Shown here: positions 1-11,145 of the stretch, piece by piece
Numbering within the stretch: the stretch's first letter is position 1
Layout: each line of letters opens with the position of its first letter
Position numbers and translations under genes: made by a program
The notes under the pieces: model-generated
What the model saw: the letters and a program-made list of their open reading frames with translations, nothing else
Databases searched by the model: none
Told to the model about the DNA's origin: nothing
Assembly: GCA_001970955.1 (NCBI GenBank)
Contig: MPUH01000535.1
Coordinates: 1-47,214 of the forward strand
Length of the DNA: 47,214 bases
Origin: Stentor coeruleus
Lineage: Eukaryota > Ciliophora > Heterotrichea > Heterotrichida > Stentoridae
Direction: 5' to 3'

Positions 1-601
1 GGGATTTAAGGTATAAAGTTTTATGATTGTTATTAGGGCTGCAGTTTTTATATTATTTTTGGATGCAAATAGACAATAGGCTTTTTATTTGGTGTACATG
101 ACTTTATTTTTGATTATAAATTCTTGTAAACATGATAGTTCGTGTGTGGTTTTGTTGGATACCCAATAATTATTTTTATAATTAAAGAAAAGCCCATAAT
201 CAAACCCTCTACTTTTTCCCAATTAAAAATTTACCTCCTATCTCATCTAAACATACACTTATCTTATTTTTCTTAATACCTTATTATAATTCTAATACAA
301 GATTCACTAATCTATACTTAATCCACATCTTAATACCTATCATAAATAACATATAATTAATCATCTAAACTTATAATTCATCAATCCATCCTCACACAAT
401 TACAAAAATTAATATTATTCAATACTAAATTCCAAGCATGGAACATTTAAATCTAAGACGATTCACTTATAGCGGGGATGAATAATTTCTTTGTATAAAC
501 TGGAGTAGTCCTAGACCCATTCGTATTTATTAACTGAAAAGACTTTGTATACAATTTCACAAAACATTACATAATAATTTTCTAAAACTTTTTACTAATT
601 T
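1..601. other. intergenic, no gene recognised
   Basis: Bases 1-170 are C-poor on the + strand and bases 180-430 are G-poor, the pattern seen after + genes and after - genes elsewhere in this window. Bases 430-600 are less AT-rich. They hold only two tiny ATG-led frames of 15-17 codons, one on each strand (near 439 and 519), neither of which I recognise. Confidence 0.5.
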
Positions 602-1288
602 TTATGAAGATTTCGTCATACTAATCATGTGTATGTTTTTATTATAATGTATTGAATTGCATACAGAATCAAGGTTTATTTGAGTATAAGATTCAAACGA
701 TTTTAGAAAAGGGTTGACTGTATGTGCTACTCTAAACTTATAAGTAAAAACAATCTGCGTATGTCTTTTAGCTAAAAAACTCAAAGTCCTGGCAAAATCC
801 GCAACTAAAGACTATCTAAATATTACCGGTAAATAAAAAACATCAGAAAAAATCACATAATCCCAATTAATTTCCCCAAGTTCTTCTAAACAATTCTCAT
901 TACACCAATCAAGTTCTGCAGTCCTAATACTTCCTCTAACTTTATCAATATTTTCTTGTATATTCATATTAGTCAACGGAATTGAATCAGCAAGATCAGT
1001 AGCTACAACATCAGCACCTTTAATAGCACATAATATTGATGGTAACCCTGTACCAGCCCCAAGCTCAACAACTTTTTTCCCAACCAAATCCATGCTTTCC
1101 AAATACTTAGCCAAAACATAAGAAGCATCCCATAAAGTTCCCCCTTTTCCAAATTCCAGATTCTGGATAATTTTCACAGGTTCAACTAAACCTTCAACTA
1201 AAAGTCCTTTATAAGCACAGTATCTATAATCATAATACTCGAATTCTTGGAAATTATCCTTACCAAACCAAACAGACTTGAACTCCAT
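602..1288 (-). CDS. METTL21-like (Methyltransf_16) protein lysine methyltransferase
   Basis: This is a seven-beta-strand SAM-dependent methyltransferase of the METTL21/METTL23 (Methyltransf_16) class, whose members methylate lysines on chaperones and translation factors in the cytosol. Motif I is VVELGAGTGLPSI at about residues 72-84. The acidic end of the next strand is ATDLAD, and the family DW motif (ELDW) and strand-4 motif IFSDVFY follow. The frame appears to stop after the strand-4 motif. Removing a 15-nt GT-AG intron at 812..826 joins exon 1 (1288..827, 154 codons) in frame to exon 2 (811..602, 69 codons plus TAA), giving 223 aa, a normal family length. The start is the first ATG. It is divergent from the small gene starting at 1308, 19 bp away. 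The substrate cannot be read from the sequence. Confidence 0.85.
812..826 (-). other. 15-nt spliceosomal intron in methyltransferase gene
   Basis: On the minus strand this reads GTAATATTTAGATAG. It is exactly 15 nt, GT...AG, with an A at position 10. Its removal eliminates a premature stop and restores a frame of another 69 codons. Introns of 15-16 nt are a known hallmark of Stentor. Confidence 0.9.
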
Positions 1289-1307
1289 AATTAATATAGA
1301 ACAGGTT

Positions 1308-1634
1308 ATGGCTGGAATATTGACTATAAAGTTCCAAGATTTTCATAATCAAGAAACTAGAGCTACTACTCCTTTTCCTCTTATTGCTTATAATAGAAGA
1401 TATAAAGCTTCTGCTTTTCCTGCAAAGTATTATTCTTCGTTTATATGTGAAAGATCTCCAAGAAGGATAAAATCTCGTCAAGATAATTCACCAAGAAGGA
1501 TTTTGTCTAGAAAAAGACCTACTTCTGTGGTATCATCAGCTAATTATGTTGAGTTTGAGTATTTGAAATGCTTGGGAAATAGGTGTGAGGATTGCAAGAA
1601 AGTCCGCTGTGCTTGTGCTAGTAAGATTAATTGA
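1308..1634 (+). CDS. small basic hypothetical protein, SPRR-containing
   Basis: This frame encodes 108 aa from the ATG at 1308. An in-frame extension upstream to 1278 uses TTG and would enter the divergent methyltransferase gene, so I take the ATG. The protein is basic and probably disordered. It carries two SPRRI-type repeats around residues 50-65 and a cysteine cluster near the C-terminus (CLGNRCEDCKKVRCAC). It ends at TGA, so TGA is used as a stop here. No family is recognised. Support for its being real comes from the codon content, the clean ATG 19 bp from a divergent start, and the strongly C-poor DNA right after the stop, which follows + genes throughout this window. Confidence 0.6.
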   Translation: MAGILTIKFQDFHNQETRATTPFPLIAYNRRYKASAFPAKYYSSFICERSPRRIKSRQDNSPRRILSRKRPTSVVSSANYVEFEYLKCLGNRCEDCKKVRCACASKIN

Positions 1635-2410
1635 TAATTGGATTTTTTAAATGAATAGGTGTAGGATTATGATTATGTTGGGTTTTATGAATTTTCGGAG
1701 AGGAAAAGAAGGCTTGGATATGAAAAACTATGGGTTTTGAAATAATTCTAGAAATCCTTATTAAGCAAATATTTTAAAACAAAACCCAGACCTTCTTAAT
1801 TCTGCATCAAAAAGGAAATATCATTCAAAACCTAAAATAATTACAAGATTCCTAAATATGCCCAAAAATACAAAATCTATATAAAAAAGTCATTAAAACA
1901 CCGCCAACAACAAGATCATAAAATCACAAAACATGACAAAAAACTAGCACAAGTGATAAAAAAAATCATATAAAAATCTTTAAACCATGGCAACCTAAAT
2001 TTTTATTCAAAATTTTCATCCCCAATCTAAAACCAATTTCACCTAACAAAACCCAGTTAATCTAACACCTAAAACCATCTCCAATTTCAATCCTTATTCA
2101 TCATATAAACCAAAAGTTTTCCATCTAAAAAAATGACTAACTCCCTCTTGACTTAATCTCATCATTCAATATCATCTAATATTTTTCTATAAACCATCAA
2201 ATTATCATCTAAAAAATCCCATCCTTTTATCTACCTTTCCTCTAAATATTCCTATTAAAACATATATTAAAAAAGTCTCTCCACTATTTTCTACTACACT
2301 TTTGTGTAAAATGGCACTCAATAAGCTTTTTTTACTCAGAATTAACCTTTATTTCAATTTATTTAACTCTAAACATATACTAGCTTTAAACAATTCAATA
2401 GATTTTATAA
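1635..2410. other. intergenic between convergent genes
   Basis: The first 100 bases are C-poor (after the + gene). From about 1760 the + strand is G-poor (after the - gene at 2411). A 35-codon ATG frame at 2311-2418 overlaps the end of the zinc-finger gene and looks like chance. Nothing else is seen. Confidence 0.5.
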
Positions 2411-3869
<1,459 letters not shown>

Positions 3870-5699
3870 ATGTCCTCAAGTTCAGAATATGAAGAGCCAA
3901 TTTGCAAGATCTGCGAAACTAATTACACAGACATCTCACCTTGTGAATATTGTGGACAAGACGCATGCAAAATTTGTACAGCCAAAGGTAAATGGGTTTA
4001 CTCACACATATCTGGTAAACGTCAGTACAATTTATGTTCCCTCTGTGCTGGGCATATACAATCTGTTGAAAGATTAGTCTATTCAGGGTATATAAAATGG
4101 TCCTCAATGTCATCTTTAGGAATAAAATGGTTCTCAGTATCAGGATGTGAAAAATGGGCATGTTTACATAAAATCACTATTGATAATTATGTAAATGTTG
4201 CTCTTGATAATGAAGATAAAGAGCAAATTGGTAAAGATATTGATACAGGAAGGTCAGATCCTAGTAGTTATAATTTTAGTTTATGTGAAGCACTTTTAAG
4301 ATTAGAGACTCCTAATTATAAAGAAGATATTAAAAAGATCCTTTATGCATATTGTGTTAGGAACTCAAAAGTTGGGTATTGCCAAGGGATGAATATGGTT
4401 GCAGTATGGTTACTTATGCATTTTGACCATAACACAGCTTTTCTTATGTTGTGTTTTTTAGTTGAAAAACTTCTCCTGCCTGATTTTTATATTGGAAGCA
4501 AACATGGGAATTCTTTGAATGGATTTTATATTGAATCAACAGTCATAGCCAGTGTCCTTGAGCATATAATGCCTCATATGAAAAAATCTCAAATTCCGAC
4601 CAATGAATTCGCCGACTTCTTTTCAATGCAACACCTAATCCAACTTTTTGTCAGTACTGTCGATATAGAAACAACAATTTATTTATGGGATCGTCTATTT
4701 GAAGAAGGATCAATCGCATTAATCAGAGGAGTAGGATCATTAGCAAAAGTTTATGAAAAAAATATCAAAGAAGGAACCCATCCTCTGCATATTATAAAAC
4801 TTCTAAACTCATCAAAAGTTGTCATGAAAGTTAAGGAAACATATGAAAAAATCCAAAAAAAAGTTACAAAAAGCCGAGTTAGTCGCATTAGGCAACTTGC
4901 TAAAGATTTTAGAGCTAAACAATGGCTTGACTGCGAAAAAATCATTGTCCACAAATTGGAAAAAGTATCAAGTTTCACAAAAGAAGAAATCGAAAAGCTC
5001 CAAAAACGCTTCAAAAGTTTATTACAAGAACTCTCAGCACCAAATTCTCCAAAAGGGACATTTAAAAGGCAGCCTATACAAAAATCATCTAAAACTATTA
5101 AGTTTAAAACCCAGGATCATGAAAGTTCTCAGCCTGTTGGGATATCAAAAACCCAATTTTTAAAGCTTTTAAGCGATGTTGCCCCAGGAATTGTATCTAA
5201 AGGTGAAGAGATTTTTAATAAATACGATCAAGATGCTTCTGGGTATTTAGATTTTAGAGAATTGACTATAGCAATGTCTGTTGTTAGTAAAGGAACTTTT
5301 GAAGAAAAGCTTAGGATTTGCTTTGATGCTTTTGATTATGACCAATCAGGGTATTTGGAAGGTTGTGAAATCAGTGAGCTTATAGAGAAAATGCTTATTC
5401 CGTATATGGATGCGTTGAAGAATAATCCTGAAGCTAAAGATTTGAGTGAGAAAATGAGGAAAATTAATGCGAAAATGATGTTTTTGTGTGAGAAATCAAA
5501 TGGGAAAGTGTTTTTTGACGACTTTCTTTGTGGAATGAAGGCGGATATTTTTTTATACTCTTGTGTTAATGAGTTTATGGGAGCTGATAAGCCTAGGGTG
5601 TCTAGTGTGATTAAAGCATTGAACTCGGAGAATTTAGCGGAGGATGTTGGGTTGCAGATTGTCCATAATAATCCTTGTAGGATGTGCACGGTTTTTTAA
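3870..5699 (+). CDS. TBC-domain Rab-GAP with FYVE-like zinc finger and EF-hands, paralogue A
   Basis: The 609-aa protein has four parts. A FYVE-like zinc finger carries C12, C15, C25, C28, C33, C36, C56 and C59, but lacks the basic RHHC patch needed to bind PI3P. A TBC domain (about 115-330) contains the glutamine-finger motif YCQGM (Q172) and an arginine-finger candidate R128 in DIDTGR. Two EF-hands follow at 453-464 (DQDASGYLDFRE) and 489-500. The C-terminus is CRMCTVF, a possible CaaX box with X=F. TBC domains activate Rab GTP hydrolysis; the TBC plus EF-hand order resembles TBC1D8/TBC1D9, with the GRAM domains replaced by the zinc finger. Calcium control and prenyl anchoring are inferences. 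It lies 109 bp upstream of a close paralogue in tandem. Confidence 0.88.
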   Translation: MSSSSEYEEPICKICETNYTDISPCEYCGQDACKICTAKGKWVYSHISGKRQYNLCSLCAGHIQSVERLVYSGYIKWSSMSSLGIKWFSVSGCEKWACLHKITIDNYVNVALDNEDKEQIGKDIDTGRSDPSSYNFSLCEALLRLETPNYKEDIKKILYAYCVRNSKVGYCQGMNMVAVWLLMHFDHNTAFLMLCFLVEKLLLPDFYIGSKHGNSLNGFYIESTVIASVLEHIMPHMKKSQIPTNEFADFFSMQHLIQLFVSTVDIETTIYLWDRLFEEGSIALIRGVGSLAKVYEKNIKEGTHPLHIIKLLNSSKVVMKVKETYEKIQKKVTKSRVSRIRQLAKDFRAKQWLDCEKIIVHKLEKVSSFTKEEIEKLQKRFKSLLQELSAPNSPKGTFKRQPIQKSSKTIKFKTQDHESSQPVGISKTQFLKLLSDVAPGIVSKGEEIFNKYDQDASGYLDFRELTIAMSVVSKGTFEEKLRICFDAFDYDQSGYLEGCEISELIEKMLIPYMDALKNNPEAKDLSEKMRKINAKMMFLCEKSNGKVFFDDFLCGMKADIFLYSCVNEFMGADKPRVSSVIKALNSENLAEDVGLQIVHNNPCRMCTVF

Positions 5700-5808
5700 T
5701 TATATTTCTTTGTGATATTGTTATAAAAATTATAAAAAAAAGTAGGTGTTTGCATAGCTTTGGATATAAGATGAGTTTATTAATGTTAATACACACTATA
5801 ATAAAAAA

Positions 5809-7626
5809 ATGTCAGATGAAGAATTTGAAGGAGAATTCGAATGCGAAATATGCAGATCAACATACGATGATGAACTAAAATGTCAAAACTGCAACTGCGA
5901 CATGTGTCAAAATTGCAAAGTTTCCAATAAATTCATATATTCCCATCATCTTGGTGTAAGGGGCTATAATGTATGTTCAATTTGTGCATCATTAATAGAT
6001 TCTTTAGAAGATTATATAAAAAGTGAACATATAGGGTGGTGCAAAATCACTCCTAGAGGATTAAAGTGGTTTACATTGTCTGGATGCGAACAATGGGCAC
6101 ATTTTCAGCAAATAAATATTTTTCATTACGATTCAGGAGTTTTAGGAGAAGAAGATGTCGAGATTATTAACAAAGATGTTGAAACTGGAAGGACTGACCC
6201 ATCAACTTTTAGTTGGCAGATTAAGGAGACCTTGTTAAGAGTAAAATCTTCGAGTTTTAAGGAAGATATAAAAAGAGTTTTAAGAGCTTATTGCATTAGG
6301 AATTCACAAATTGGATATTGTCAAGGGATGAACATTGTTACTGTATGGCTTCTCTTATTTTTCGATCACAACACTGCTTTTCTCATGCTTTGCTATTTAG
6401 TAGAAAAGCTTTTATTACCAGATTTCTATATAGGAGCCAAGCATGGAAATTCTCTTAATGGTTTTTACGTTGAATCAACAGTAATTGCAAGTGTTATAGA
6501 ATTTCTTATGCCAACAATAGCAAGTTCTGATATCCCAACTGGAGAATTTTCAAACTTTTTTTCTTTACAGCATTTAATACAATTATTTGTCAGCACTGTT
6601 GATATGGAAAGTACAGTTTTTTTATGGGATAAAATGTGTGAAGATGGCTCAATAGGTTTGATTAGGGGAATCGCCAGTTTGATTTTGATATCAGAAAGAG
6701 CTGTAATTAAAAAAATGCACCCGATTCAAATATTAAAATCTTTAAATGAAAATAGATTAGCCCCACAATTGAAAGAAACTTATACAGCTATAGTGCCACA
6801 TGTTACTACTGTTAGGGTAAGTAGGTTAAGACAATTGGCTAAAGATATTAGGGCGAAACAATGGATGCAATGCGAAAGTTTGGTTGTTAAGAAACTAGAG
6901 CATGTGTCTAACTTTAGCAAGCAAGAAATAGAGGAATTACAGACTAAATTCAATAGATTATTAAAAGATCTCAGATCCGGACGACCAAATGAAAAAGTCT
7001 CACGTCGGCGTTCAACAATCCAGCTTCCTCAACACCTCCAAACTAAATTAGATGATTATCAAGGTTCTCATACAATCGGGATATCTAAACCAGAATTCCT
7101 CAAACTCCTTTCAGAAATAGCTCCAAGTCTTTTAGAACGTGGTGAAGAAATTTTCAACAAATTTGATGAAGATGCTTCTGGTTATCTTGATTTTAGAGAA
7201 CTGACAATTGCTATGTCTGTCTTAAGTAAAGGATCTTTTGAAGATAAAATGCGTATTTGTTTTGATGCTTATGACACAGATCATTCAGGATATTTAGAAT
7301 TGTCTGAAATAAACTCTTTAATCGAAAAAATGCTCCTCCCAGTAGCTGAGTCTATTCAATCCAACCCAGATTCCGAAGATTTAAGAAAAGAAATCCTTAA
7401 TATACATTTAAAGATGTCCCAACTCTGTGACAAATTCTCAGGTAAAGTTTTTTTCGACGACTTTGTTGCAGGAATCAAATCAGATATGCTTCTTTATAAT
7501 GTTATATCTGACTACATCTCTAGTGATTCTCAAGTATCAAAAGTTTTTAATGCTATCAATCTAGGAACATTTGTTGGTGATGATTCTACCCGCACCCCTG
7601 GATGCAGACTGTGTGAACTTTTCTAA
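5809..7626 (+). CDS. TBC-domain Rab-GAP with FYVE-like zinc finger and EF-hands, paralogue B
   Basis: This 605-aa tandem paralogue of the preceding gene has the same architecture. The eight zinc ligands fall at the same positions (C12, C15, C25, C28, C33, C36, C56, C59). The TBC domain has YCQGMN and the arginine motif KDVETGRTDP. EF-hand loops include DEDASGYLDFRE and DTDHSGYLELSE. The tail is CRLCELF. The TBC and EF-hand cores are strongly conserved between the two copies, while linkers and the region before the tail diverge, so this is an old duplication under constraint. The family role is stimulation of Rab GTP hydrolysis on membranes. The stop codon lies only 10 bp from the stop of the convergent gene, which shares the zinc finger and tail. 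Confidence 0.88.
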   Translation: MSDEEFEGEFECEICRSTYDDELKCQNCNCDMCQNCKVSNKFIYSHHLGVRGYNVCSICASLIDSLEDYIKSEHIGWCKITPRGLKWFTLSGCEQWAHFQQINIFHYDSGVLGEEDVEIINKDVETGRTDPSTFSWQIKETLLRVKSSSFKEDIKRVLRAYCIRNSQIGYCQGMNIVTVWLLLFFDHNTAFLMLCYLVEKLLLPDFYIGAKHGNSLNGFYVESTVIASVIEFLMPTIASSDIPTGEFSNFFSLQHLIQLFVSTVDMESTVFLWDKMCEDGSIGLIRGIASLILISERAVIKKMHPIQILKSLNENRLAPQLKETYTAIVPHVTTVRVSRLRQLAKDIRAKQWMQCESLVVKKLEHVSNFSKQEIEELQTKFNRLLKDLRSGRPNEKVSRRRSTIQLPQHLQTKLDDYQGSHTIGISKPEFLKLLSEIAPSLLERGEEIFNKFDEDASGYLDFRELTIAMSVLSKGSFEDKMRICFDAYDTDHSGYLELSEINSLIEKMLLPVAESIQSNPDSEDLRKEILNIHLKMSQLCDKFSGKVFFDDFVAGIKSDMLLYNVISDYISSDSQVSKVFNAINLGTFVGDDSTRTPGCRLCELF

Positions 7627-7636
7627 CATAGTTAAA

Positions 7637-8422
7637 TTAAAATATATTACAAGCTTTGCACAAAGAATAAGACTTTATCTCAGTTTCTGATGTTGTTTTG
7701 TTTGCTTGTGATATTAAACTTCCAAAACTTTCTCGACCTTCTAATATAAACACAGTTTGAAATACCTCATAAAACTCGTATTTTATGTTTTTCTTACATG
7801 ATGAACATGATAATAATGTAAGTCGGGATAATGGAGCCAAGCCCCGAAGTTCATTGTTAAGTTTATCAATTTGACCTATGAGAAATTTTTGATTTTCAGT
7901 CATTTCTTCAAAGTCTAGTTTGGCTTTATGATTTTCTTGCATTAAAAAATTCAGTTTTTCAACCATAGCTTCTTCACTTTTTTGACTTTCAGCTAAAGAC
8001 TGTTGTAGATGGACAATTAGTTTTTGCTCGCTAACAATTTTATTTTGTTCCTGGAGGATTTTTTTATTGAGAATCTCGAGTTTTTCTTCATGGATCGCAA
8101 GGTTAGACTTGTATTGCTTTTCAAGGCGATTGACTATGTCGTTTTTGCAAAGGACTTCATTGCGGATTTTAGACTTTTCTTTTTCGAGGTACTCCAGGTC
8201 TGATTTGAGGGACTTTATGTGGAATGCCACATCTGGGAAAAATTGGTTTTTTAATAGGTTTTTTTCGCATATGTTGCAGAAACGATTTGAGTTTTCATGC
8301 ATTACGGAGTGGTCACGGCAGACTGTTAGTTTGCAGTTTGAACACTCAACTTTTTTGCTTAAGAAGCCAATGCTTGTTTTGCATACAGGGCAACATTGAT
8401 TTTTTCCTGTTGTTTTTTCCAT
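7637..8422 (-). CDS. FYVE-like zinc finger plus coiled-coil protein with CxxCxxF tail
   Basis: The 261-aa protein opens with a FYVE-like zinc finger (C11, C14, C27, C30, C35, H38, C49, C52). A long charged coiled coil follows at about residues 65-195. The C-terminal part has CSSC near residue 207 and ends CKACNIF. Zinc-finger topology and tail match the two TBC/EF-hand proteins on the opposite strand. The tail could be a CaaX box (CNIF) or, together with CSSC, a zinc ribbon. No enzymatic domain is visible, so I infer a membrane-associated adaptor, possibly a partner of the neighbouring Rab-GAPs. Its stop is 10 bp from that of paralogue B, tail to tail. Confidence 0.8.
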   Translation of the reverse strand: MEKTTGKNQCCPVCKTSIGFLSKKVECSNCKLTVCRDHSVMHENSNRFCNICEKNLLKNQFFPDVAFHIKSLKSDLEYLEKEKSKIRNEVLCKNDIVNRLEKQYKSNLAIHEEKLEILNKKILQEQNKIVSEQKLIVHLQQSLAESQKSEEAMVEKLNFLMQENHKAKLDFEEMTENQKFLIGQIDKLNNELRGLAPLSRLTLLSCSSCKKNIKYEFYEVFQTVFILEGRESFGSLISQANKTTSETEIKSYSLCKACNIF

Positions 8423-8908
8423 TTAGATTATGAGTTTTGGTATATAAAAGATATAAGTGTTCTAAAAGTAATTTTTAATTTTGACACTAAAAATAATATT
8501 ATCAATTATTATTGCTTCTAAGTATTTAACAACTTTTATGAGAAAGTAGTATTTCATTAAAAATTCGGTTTAAAGAATTGTTAATTTTTAAATTTAAAAC
8601 TGATTATGGGAATAAGATTTGGACGCAATCTATTTAAGTTATAAAAGTAATAAATATTTGAAGATAAAATTTTAAAATAATATTGGATAAAGGCTAATAA
8701 AACTGTAATAAACTTTATTTAAGAATTTTAAATACAGATTTTTTCCCATTTATCTTTCTCACTTCCATAGTGTAATTCGATTAATAATTTTTTTAAACTT
8801 AAATTCTTTAAATGATTACTGTCAATCGTATAAACCCAGAAGTTTAAACATTAGGTATCTTAAACTAATGAATTAAAAATTCGTAAATTTTAAATGCAAT
8901 CTATTAAC
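8423..8908. other. intergenic, one unexplained coding-like stretch
   Basis: This is AT-rich. On the minus strand 8728..8850 is stop-free for 40 codons and has a protein-like composition (including YGSEKDKWEK), but has no ATG and no plausible 15-16-nt intron joining it to the upstream gene. Confidence 0.4.
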
Positions 8909-10330
8909 TTAATTACTTTTTACTTGATATAAATACTTAGAGCAGCAATTGCACTTGAATTGTGAATTATTAGTATCGTTTTCATAATGACAGCTTATAC
9001 ACACTTTTAAAGTTGTATATTGACATATATGATCTTCAAGCTTGTCATGACATTTAAAACAACAATAAACCATAGAGCAGCAAGTAAATTTCAATAAATA
9101 ATAAAATCCAGTAAAATTAGGACATAATTGATGAATCCTTTCATAATTTAATTCATATTCTGAAAGATATTCACTGCAGTTATCACAATAATAAGATTCA
9201 ATTCCAGTTGGCTGATTGCAACTGCAGCAAATATAACGAAGATTATTATATTTTGCTTTATGATCAAAATGTTCATTGTGGCAACGATAGCAGCAAATTG
9301 CATTATTGCAACAAGATTTAACTGTTATATAGCTATCGTTTTTAAAAAATCTACATTGGTCACAAATGTTCCTGCTATTTGGAGTGTATGAGTGATTATA
9401 TTGGCATTTAGTGCATCTATTTTTTGTATATGGGAATAAATTACTGCATTTTATGCAAAATTTTATATTTTTCTCCGATAGAATAATTTTATGATTAATT
9501 TCATCTATATGGCAGTAAATACAACAGCTCCATTCTTCACAGCAGCTATATCTTTCCAATAAATACCTTGGCTCTTTCCAATATTTGCATATATGATTTG
9601 CTTCTTTAATATTTTCTTCAAGGCTATTATCATCATCAGCTTCAATTGACTCATCAGGTTGATAATCTTCTAAAGCATCTGATATACTCTCAGAATTATT
9701 TTCAGATTCACTGTCGCTATTGTCTATAGATATTTCACTATCAGAATCATTATTAGAATAATTACAAACAACAGGTTCTATGGACTCATATGAGGAGTCT
9801 TGATAATCAGGGGGTCCTAAATAATCATTTAAGTGATCACTATCATCATAATCGTGATCGTAATCGTAATCGTAATCGTGATCGTGATCGTAATCGTAAT
9901 CGTACATGTCATCACAATGAGCATCCTCAATCATATTATTGGAAAAATCGTTAGGAAAATCTGCAATTGGTTGTAAAATAGCATAGCCTATTATTAAAGC
10001 ACTTACAAGGATGAACTTTATGCATTCCCATGCTCCGGCTCTCCAATCATATCTATAAACGCCACGATTATCTACATAGTATTTAGTTCGTGTTAAACCT
10101 TTAAGTCCACCAGTTACTTTTAAGCATACAAGCTTTACATGATTTTCTTTAATTGTCATTTTGAAATTTTTTTTTTCTTTTAATTTAATCGCTTCATCTC
10201 TGAAATTTTTGATACATGCACCTATATACTCTTTTTTATCAGGAAATCTTATACAGCATTCCTTTATTAATTGTATATAAGTTGATCTAGTGACTGGAGG
10301 ATCAATAACTTTCTTATATAATGGTCGCAT
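8909..10330 (-). CDS. membrane protein with three CHY-type zinc-finger repeats
   Basis: The 473-aa protein has an N-terminal region (1-60) reminiscent of LYR-motif proteins (YIQLIKECCIRFP, then IKNFRDE), which is a weak match. A likely membrane helix spans about 103-122. An acidic, low-complexity DY/DH run occupies 143-165, and a Ser/Asp-rich stretch continues to 240. Three repeats then follow, each of the form CC-x4/5-CC-x2-CH-x5/6-H and then more CxxC pairs, beginning at about 263, 340 and 417. This is the zf-CHY pattern known from RCHY1/PIRH2 and yeast Hot13. Three copies plus a membrane helix and no RING domain is an unusual architecture. Function is unknown; the single-copy relatives handle zinc or protein interactions. 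The start is the first ATG. Confidence 0.75.
   Translation of the reverse strand: MRPLYKKVIDPPVTRSTYIQLIKECCIRFPDKKEYIGACIKNFRDEAIKLKEKKNFKMTIKENHVKLVCLKVTGGLKGLTRTKYYVDNRGVYRYDWRAGAWECIKFILVSALIIGYAILQPIADFPNDFSNNMIEDAHCDDMYDYDYDHDHDYDYDYDHDYDDSDHLNDYLGPPDYQDSSYESIEPVVCNYSNNDSDSEISIDNSDSESENNSESISDALEDYQPDESIEADDDNSLEENIKEANHICKYWKEPRYLLERYSCCEEWSCCIYCHIDEINHKIILSEKNIKFCIKCSNLFPYTKNRCTKCQYNHSYTPNSRNICDQCRFFKNDSYITVKSCCNNAICCYRCHNEHFDHKAKYNNLRYICCSCNQPTGIESYYCDNCSEYLSEYELNYERIHQLCPNFTGFYYLLKFTCCSMVYCCFKCHDKLEDHICQYTTLKVCISCHYENDTNNSQFKCNCCSKYLYQVKSN
9841..9906 (-). repeat. Asp-Tyr/Asp-His codon repeat inside CHY protein
   Basis: This is a hexanucleotide-type repeat (TAATCG/TGATCG on the + strand) encoding alternating DY and DH dipeptides at about residues 143-165 of the CHY-repeat protein. 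It stays in frame, and such a run is prone to length change. Confidence 0.8.
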
Positions 10331-11145
10331 TTATAATATAATATCATCCATTTTTTATTTAATTTTATAGATGATAAACACTAGATGCTAAATATCAATG
10401 AAGCTAAAGATTTTTAAGACTTTAGTATTTTGGACAAAAGAGTTTGATCTTATTAAAGTTTAAATTTCTATCAAGTATCCACTGTTAATATCATATATGA
10501 AATAATATTAAATATTTGGCTGCAAATTACAATGTTTTCATGCTAATACTTATTATATCAATTTAGTTGTGATTTTTATGATTAAAATGCTTTTATGACC
10601 TATCTTGATAATTATACTTAAAAATAATAATTATAGATATAGAATTGATAAATATTCATATAAATTTAATATGCTTTCAATAAATCGATTTTTTATAAGA
10701 TTAGAACTAATAATTATAGGAGAATAGAGATATGAATTTATAAAGAAGAATGGGTTTTTGATAATTTATGGTATTCAGATGAATTTTGTAGTTTTGGAAT
10801 ATGTAAAAATGAAAGATATTGAAATTTATGGTTATTAGAATCAAAAATAACCCTAGTAAATCAAAATTAAATTCAGTAGCAATATGTATAATTTTTATGC
10901 ATGTCTTAATGATTTTATTAAGTGTTATCCTCAAATAATATCTAAAAAAATATTAAAAACTATAAATTTTCGTATGCTGCTGAGTAGGATATTTGGATTT
11001 TTTTTGAAATTACAACATAAACTAAGCTGGATACTAAAAATCTTACTTAAAGAAATTACTAATATATGAATGATTTTTGCTCTAAAAAATTATACTGTGA
11101 AGAACTTAAAATAGTTTTTATATGAAAATTAACTAGAACTATGAT
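10331..11145. other. intergenic, no convincing gene
   Basis: There are short frames on both strands: 10884..11069 (+, 61 codons, ATG) and 10707..10934 (-, 75 codons). Both are hydrophobic, Ile/Lys/Asn-rich and unlike any family I know. I treat them as chance frames in AT-rich DNA. Confidence 0.45.

Noticed and set aside
10707-11069. 61- and 75-codon hydrophobic frames on both strands
   Set aside because: Composition is what AT-rich noncoding DNA yields; no motif and no neighbour support.
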